DNA of 60,096 nucleotides from Sharpea porci. Its GTDB lineage: Bacteria > Bacillota_I > Bacilli_A > Erysipelotrichales > Coprobacillaceae. A program made the position numbers and the translations under genes. Positions 56,075 to 60,096 of the stretch are shown here, in pieces. The notes below the pieces were generated by a model. The model was not told where the DNA came from. It did no database searches and saw nothing but the letters and a program-made list of their open reading frames with translations. Where the stretch lies: contig NZ_VUNM01000010.1 in assembly GCF_009695655.1 (NCBI RefSeq), positions 1-60,096 on the forward strand. The letters run 5' to 3'. How positions within the stretch are numbered: position 1 is the first letter of the stretch; each line of letters opens with the position of its first letter.

Positions 56075-56102
56075 CAAAAAAAGCCATGTGTTTCCACATG
56101 AC
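56075..56102 (-). terminator. Terminator of parA-parB
   Basis: Minus-strand GTCATGTG pairs with CACATGGC over GAAA, followed by TTTTTTTGC. Confidence 0.9.
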
Positions 56103-56989
56103 TAAATATCTTCTATAACACCCATAAGTTCAAGAATACGATTAAGATCTTTGACATCCGTATATTTTATTGTGATAGCCTTATCTTCGACCTTTACACG
56201 TGTTCCATATTTCTTACGAATTAATCCTTCAGCATAAGTATACTGTGCATTCTTTTCTTTTTTAGGCGCATTTTTTCGTGCTTGAGAGAGTTTTACACCT
56301 TTGACAATATCTTCTACCTGGCGAACACTTAAGCCTTCGTCAATCGTTCTTTTCGCAATCTTCAGGGCTGTTTCTTCTTTAAGGCCGATTAATGGTCTTA
56401 CATGTCCCATTGATAATGTTCCATCAAGGACATATTGTTGTAGTTGTTCGGGCATATTGAGCAAGCGCAAAGTATTAGCCACATGTGCTCTTGATTTTCC
56501 AACTCTTTTAGCGAGTTCTTCCTGTGTAAGATTGAGTTTCTCCATCATTGCTTTATAAGCCTGAGCTTCTTCAATCGCATTCAGATCTTCACGCTGTATG
56601 TTTTCAAGCAGCGCAATTTCCATCATCTGATCATCAGTAAACTCTACGATAATAGCTGGAATTTCCTTCAATCCTGCAATTTTGCTGGCACGCCATCTTC
56701 TTTCACCGGCAACAATATCATAACCCTGGATGGACTTCTTTAAGAGAATCGGCTGGAAGACGCCATGTTCTTTAATCGAAGCCGCTAATTCATTAAGTGC
56801 TTCTTCATCAAAATATTTTCTAGGCTGATAAGGATTAGGACGTATCTCATCTACCGCAATCATATTTTGGGCCATTTCAGGTGCTTTCTTTTCAATTGCA
56901 TCAATCATGCTTGTCAAATCAGTACCTGTTGTTCCATTTTGGAAGATTGCATCAAGACCCTTCCCTAATCCACTCTTCTTCTTAGGCAT
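56102..56989 (-). CDS. parB: Chromosome partitioning protein ParB/Spo0J
   Basis: DNA-binding CTPase-type clamp of 295 residues that loads at parS and aids chromosome segregation. The N-terminus KKKSGLGKGLDAIFQ would contact ParA. IRPNPYQPRKYFDEEAL and GYDIVAGERRWRASKIAG are the CTP/ParB motifs, LTQEELAKRVGKSRAHVANTLRLL the helix-turn-helix, and the C-terminal part dimerises. It overlaps parA by 8 nt. No parS palindrome was found within the window. Confidence 0.95.
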   Translation of the reverse strand: MPKKKSGLGKGLDAIFQNGTTGTDLTSMIDAIEKKAPEMAQNMIAVDEIRPNPYQPRKYFDEEALNELAASIKEHGVFQPILLKKSIQGYDIVAGERRWRASKIAGLKEIPAIIVEFTDDQMMEIALLENIQREDLNAIEEAQAYKAMMEKLNLTQEELAKRVGKSRAHVANTLRLLNMPEQLQQYVLDGTLSMGHVRPLIGLKEETALKIAKRTIDEGLSVRQVEDIVKGVKLSQARKNAPKKEKNAQYTYAEGLIRKKYGTRVKVEDKAITIKYTDVKDLNRILELMGVIEDI

Positions 56990-57749
56990 TTCTCTTCACC
57001 ACTTCCTTTGCCAGCTGATTATAGGCCTTCGCTCCACCTGAACGTGGATCATAGTCAAATATATCGAGACCTTCGGAAGGTGCTTCAGATAGCTTAATAT
57101 TTCTAGGAATAACAGTGTCGTAGACTTTTTCTTTGAAATACTTACGTACTTCCTGTGTGACTTCAACACCTAAGTTTGTACGATTATCCAACATTGTAAG
57201 GAGAACACCTTCTATTGTAAGATCCTTATTAAAGACAGATTGTGTCAATAAGATTGTATTTAATAACTGTGTTAAACCTTCAAGTGCATAATATTCACAT
57301 TGTACAGGGATGAGTACTGAGTTAGCTGCTGTTAAAGCATTTGTGTTCAACAGACCTAATGCAGGAGGACAATCAATGATAATATATTCATAGTTTTCAC
57401 GTGCATTTCGCAAAGCATCTTTTAAACGCTGTTCACGGCCATGTGTGACTGTTGAGAGCTGCACTTCTACACCTGCTAAATCAATACTTGCAGGCGCAAT
57501 GTCTAAATTTGGTACATTCGTAGGGATGATGACATCTTCAATAGGTATTTGGTCAATAAGCACATCATATGTAGAACGTTCTAAAGCACCACGGTTAACA
57601 CCAATACCCTGAGTAGCATTTGCCTGAGGGTCAACATCAATCAACAAGACCTTCTTTTTCATATATGCGAGCGCGGCACAAAGATTAACACTTGTCGTGG
57701 TTTTACCAACCCCACCTTTTTGATTTGTGATTGCGATTACTTTTCCCAT
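56982..57749 (-). CDS. parA: Chromosome partitioning ATPase ParA/Soj
   Basis: Deviant Walker A ATPase of 255 residues: AITNQKGGVGKTTTSVNL, then LLIDVDPQANATQG and YIIIDCPPALGLLN. It positions origins together with ParB and, in Bacillus, influences DnaA. Start with RBS GGAGGT. The chromosomal parA-parB pair is normally next to oriC, supporting an origin-proximal location. Confidence 0.95.
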   Translation of the reverse strand: MGKVIAITNQKGGVGKTTTSVNLCAALAYMKKKVLLIDVDPQANATQGIGVNRGALERSTYDVLIDQIPIEDVIIPTNVPNLDIAPASIDLAGVEVQLSTVTHGREQRLKDALRNARENYEYIIIDCPPALGLLNTNALTAANSVLIPVQCEYYALEGLTQLLNTILLTQSVFNKDLTIEGVLLTMLDNRTNLGVEVTQEVRKYFKEKVYDTVIPRNIKLSEAPSEGLDIFDYDPRSGGAKAYNQLAKEVVKRNA

Positions 57750-57766
57750 TGTTTTACCTCCATTCT

Positions 57767-57792
57767 AAAAGGAGGTTTACTCCTTTTATCGT
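57767..57792 (-). terminator. Hairpin between psd and parA
   Basis: AAAAGGAG (57767-57774) pairs perfectly with CTCCTTTT (57780-57787). On the minus strand it ends in TTTTAG just before the parA RBS. Probably the terminator of the pssA-psd transcript. Confidence 0.65.
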
Positions 57793-58652
57793 TCTATTCT
57801 CATGCCTACTTTTTCCCCAAGTAAGACTTTTGTTTCATTATTGTTCTTCGAATTTCTCATAATATCATCATCTACTTTAAGAATACCCTGTTTGAATAAT
57901 AATACAATAGTACTTCCACCAAACTCAAAATATCCTTTTTCATCACCACGTTTAAAAGTAGTAATTGGATGATTGGTAATCTTCCCTACCATCATAGCAC
58001 CAACTTCCATCATCACAACATCATCAAAATGTAATGTATGAAGTAAGCTATAATTACGGCTATTTGTCTTATAGATTGGATAATAATCATTAGCGACAGG
58101 ATTAACAGTATGAAAGACACCAGGTATATAATGATCTTCTTCTTTCCATCCATCATCAAAGAAATGATAACGGTGATAATCATCGACAGTTAATCTAAAG
58201 ATCAGTGCTTGTCCACCTTTAAATGTATCACTAATTGATGGAGACATGAAGAGGTCATCTAATTTATATTGTGTATTTTTTATGGTAAGAATGGTATTGG
58301 TATCAATTGGATGTACTGAAAGTTTCCCATCACATGGTGATATTAAGATATTATCATCTTGAATGATTGTTCTTTGATTTTCTTTAATTTTTCGAGTAAA
58401 GAAATCATTAAAATCATGATAGTCTTTGTCTTCATATTGGCTCATGTCAATATGATTCTGCTTAATAAACTTCTTAATACGACCTTTAGAAAGTGCTGAT
58501 GACATATAAATACCACCACACTTCGTTACAAAAGGAAGAGTCATCACCTTAAGTGCTCCTCTTCCGATTACTGATCCATATAGCTTTTTTAAGAATATAT
58601 CTTGTGATTCATTATAGTTAAACTTTGAACCATCTCTTAATAATATACTCAT
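57786..58652 (-). CDS. psd: Phosphatidylserine decarboxylase
   Basis: Makes phosphatidylethanolamine from phosphatidylserine at the membrane. The 288-residue proenzyme carries the self-cleavage site FGGSTIVLLF near residue 250, where the Ser becomes the pyruvoyl group, as well as SPCDGKLSVHPI and VDDYHRYHFFDDG. The GGST form replaces the LGST of proteobacteria. It starts exactly at the pssA stop, forming a two-gene phospholipid operon. Confidence 0.94.
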   Translation of the reverse strand: MSILLRDGSKFNYNESQDIFLKKLYGSVIGRGALKVMTLPFVTKCGGIYMSSALSKGRIKKFIKQNHIDMSQYEDKDYHDFNDFFTRKIKENQRTIIQDDNILISPCDGKLSVHPIDTNTILTIKNTQYKLDDLFMSPSISDTFKGGQALIFRLTVDDYHRYHFFDDGWKEEDHYIPGVFHTVNPVANDYYPIYKTNSRNYSLLHTLHFDDVVMMEVGAMMVGKITNHPITTFKRGDEKGYFEFGGSTIVLLFKQGILKVDDDIMRNSKNNNETKVLLGEKVGMRIER

Positions 58653-59290
58653 TAACGTCCCATCCTTACATATCCATTTATGACTAATACTGCTAGTAAG
58701 ATTGCTCCAGCACCAATCATCGCTAAGATACCTTTTAAGCCTGGTTTAGGCACTTTGAAGTCAAGGACAAATAAGAAACCAACAACACCTAACCCAAAGA
58801 AATAGATTTGTTGGACAACATGAATAGGGAACCATACAGTCAAACAATAAATCATTGGGAATATTAAAGATGATGATGTTACTGGTAAACCCTGATAGAA
58901 CTTTCTTTTTTCTGATGTTTGTTGCTGTCTTGTTTCTTCAACAACATTAAAATATCCTAAACGAATTACGGCACCTAAGACATAAATCGCAAAGAGCAGG
59001 AAGCACCAAGGTTCAGTAAATCCCATACTATATGCAATTAAAGATGGAAATACACCAAAAGATACAAGATCTACCAATGAATCTATCTGTATCCCAAACT
59101 TCTTTTCTTCAACTGTACGATCCTTCTTACTTCTTGCAACAATACCATCAAAAGAATCAAAGAAGCCGCACATCATAAGACAAAATAATGCTAATACATA
59201 ATTCTGTGAAAATGCGAAATGTGTTCCTAATAAGGCACTTAATAAACTCATATATGTTAGGATAACTGTATAATTATAGAAACCAATCAT
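58652..59290 (-). CDS. pssA: CDP-diacylglycerol-serine O-phosphatidyltransferase
   Basis: Integral membrane enzyme of 212 residues that makes phosphatidylserine. The CDP-alcohol phosphotransferase motif D-G-x2-A-R-x8-G-x3-D-x3-D is complete in FDGIVARSKK...GIQIDSLVD. About seven hydrophobic segments follow. The start at 59290 is used because GAGGAG is 6 nt upstream; a more distal ATG at 59308 overlaps that RBS region. Together with psd it gives the whole route to phosphatidylethanolamine. Confidence 0.93.
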   Translation of the reverse strand: MIGFYNYTVILTYMSLLSALLGTHFAFSQNYVLALFCLMMCGFFDSFDGIVARSKKDRTVEEKKFGIQIDSLVDLVSFGVFPSLIAYSMGFTEPWCFLLFAIYVLGAVIRLGYFNVVEETRQQQTSEKRKFYQGLPVTSSSLIFPMIYCLTVWFPIHVVQQIYFFGLGVVGFLFVLDFKVPKPGLKGILAMIGAGAILLAVLVINGYVRMGR

Positions 59291-59443
59291 ATATTCTCTC
59301 CTCTTCACTCATAACAATGGCATTATATCACGATTGATTTTATTTTTATAGTCTTATATGAATTGCAATGAATATACAATATATTTTTAATTTTCTTTAT
59401 TTTCATACTGCCTCTATGTTAGTGTGTATAGGAGGTGAAGAAA

Positions 59444-59929
59444 ATGAGTACATTATTTCATAAAGTATCTTTCAATCAATTTGCATTAGCTTACAAGAAT
59501 AAAGACTTAGAAAGTATCTACAAAGATATTAAACTCCCACAAAGAGCAACCAAAGGTTCGGCAGGATACGATTTCTTTGCGCCATTTGACTTCTCTTTAA
59601 AGCCAAATGAAACAATCACAATTCCTACAGGAATTCGTTGTGAAATGAGTGAAAATCTCGTACTAATGATTTTTCCAAGAAGTGGACTAGGATTTAAATA
59701 TCGTTTACAGTTAAATAACACTGTAGGTATTATTGATTCAGATTACTTCCATTCAGATAATGAAGGCCATATCTTTATCAAAATAACGAACGATACAAAT
59801 GAAGATAAAGTTATTGTTGTAAAAAAAGGACAAGGATTTGCCCAAGGTATAATTATGCAATATTTCCTTACTGATGACGATGATGCATCAGCGATAAGAA
59901 ATGGTGGATTTGGATCCACGACCAAATAA
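59444..59929 (+). CDS. dut: dUTP diphosphatase
   Basis: Trimeric dUTPase of 161 residues that removes dUTP and supplies dUMP. Motifs in order: I TKGSAGYDFFAP, II PRSGLGFKY, III NTVGIIDSDY with the catalytic Asp, IV KKGQGFAQGIIMQY, V RNGGFGSTTK, so all five are complete. The start is ATG 59444 with GGAGG 8 nt upstream. Monocistronic, with a terminator right after it. Confidence 0.94.
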   Translation: MSTLFHKVSFNQFALAYKNKDLESIYKDIKLPQRATKGSAGYDFFAPFDFSLKPNETITIPTGIRCEMSENLVLMIFPRSGLGFKYRLQLNNTVGIIDSDYFHSDNEGHIFIKITNDTNEDKVIVVKKGQGFAQGIIMQYFLTDDDDASAIRNGGFGSTTK

Positions 59930-59938
59930 ATGAACTTT

Positions 59939-59967
59939 GGAATGGCACTAGCCATTCCTTTTATTTT
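59939..59967 (+). terminator. Terminator of dut
   Basis: GGAATGGC pairs perfectly with GCCATTCC over ACTA, followed by TTTTATTTT. Confidence 0.9.
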
Positions 59968-59970
59968 ATG

Positions 59971-59998
59971 CAAAAGAAAAAGGACCTTCCGGTCCTTT
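59971..59998 (-). terminator. Terminator of the rRNA operon
   Basis: Minus-strand AAAGGACC pairs with GGTCCTTT over a 4-nt loop and runs into TTCTTTTG, directly after the 5S rRNA. Confidence 0.85.
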
Positions 59999-60096
59999 GC
60001 CTACCTGGCAGAGCGCTATTGTCGCACTTGCGCACTATCGTCGCCGCTGCGGCGCTTAACTTCTGTGTTCGGGATGGGTACAGGTGTGCCCGCCGC
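59999..60096 (-). rRNA. rrf: 5S ribosomal RNA, 3' part
   Basis: The minus strand contains the hallmark CCCATCCCGAACACAGAAGTTAAG (positions about 60052-60080) and ends in TGCCAGGTAG, both typical of 5S rRNA. About 98 of the usual 115 or so bases are inside the window; the 5' end is cut off. It implies an rRNA operon on the minus strand just beyond the edge. Confidence 0.93.

Noticed and set aside
57390-57410. TTTTCACGTGCATTTC as a possible parS site inside parA
   Set aside because: Only the central CACGTG matches; the arms do not form the TGTTTCACGTGAAACA palindrome.

Overview
The window comes from the chromosome of a low-GC Gram-positive bacterium (Bacillota). The signs are AT-rich sequence, strong AGGAGG ribosome-binding sites, PTS-driven sugar uptake with CcpA (cre) and BglG/LicT control, a T-box in front of the trp operon, and a sortase-type pilin-like surface protein. 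The mix of several 6-phospho-beta-glucosidases, trehalose PTS, CnaB/BspA adhesin and OhrR suggests a gut-dwelling fermenter of the Erysipelotrichia/Coprobacillaceae type. That placement is inference; no taxonomic marker was compared.

Layout. (1) 0.15-5.7 kb: trehalose operon (treP-treC, divergent treR) and an ADP-ribosylglycohydrolase. (2) 5.7-7.9 kb: gene-poor scrap zone with IS66-like and other transposase remnants, inverted-repeat elements and one ATP-grasp gene. (3) 7.9-14.5 kb: a very AT-rich island with an RpiR-type regulator, GH1 6-phospho-beta-glucosidase, lone PTS EIIC, M20 peptidase, AEC transporter and YitT protein. It lies between two copies, in the same orientation, of a 38-bp IS-end sequence. 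(4) 14.5-18.5 kb: broken IS30 and IS21-like elements, then a flavin/Fe-S enoate-reductase-like enzyme with a divergent TetR regulator. (5) 19-23 kb: Fic protein, rpsF-ssb-rpsR with an apparent S6:S18 autoregulatory leader, a broken IS200-type element and a DinJ-YafQ toxin-antitoxin pair. (6) 23-30.5 kb: second GH1 enzyme, ispD, a CapA-like lipoprotein, ychF, a DUF951 gene, folD, trxB-ohrR and a small membrane protein. (7) 30.6-39 kb: a 2,621-residue surface protein translationally coupled to a small exported partner. (8) 39.6-43.5 kb: LicT-controlled beta-glucoside PTS operon with an esterase. (9) 43.6-50.2 kb: complete trpEGDCFBA operon behind a T-box. (10) 50.3-56 kb: FAD dehydrogenase, MBL-fold hydrolase, PHP phosphatase, frameshifted AEC transporter and third GH1 enzyme. 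(11) 56-60.1 kb: parB-parA, psd-pssA, dUTPase and the 3' part of a 5S rRNA gene.

Most genes lie on the minus strand. The set parA-parB, DUF951, ychF, rpsF-ssb-rpsR is the gene set found beside oriC in Bacillus. Here it keeps its order but is stretched by about 35 kb of sugar, trp and adhesin genes, so the window is probably origin-proximal.

Functional themes. Sugars enter as phosphosugars by PTS (trehalose, beta-glucosides) and are cleaved inside by TreC or one of three GH1 enzymes. Control is layered: TreR operators and cre in the tre promoter, cre inside the bgl promoter, RNA antitermination at two sites in the bgl operon, and a hairpin that buries the Shine-Dalgarno sequence of the island GH1 gene. 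The most unusual items are the nested-domain architecture of the giant adhesin, the second LicT target that lacks a terminator, the Shine-Dalgarno hairpin, the IS-end-bounded island, and a 4-bp duplication that splits the AEC gene.
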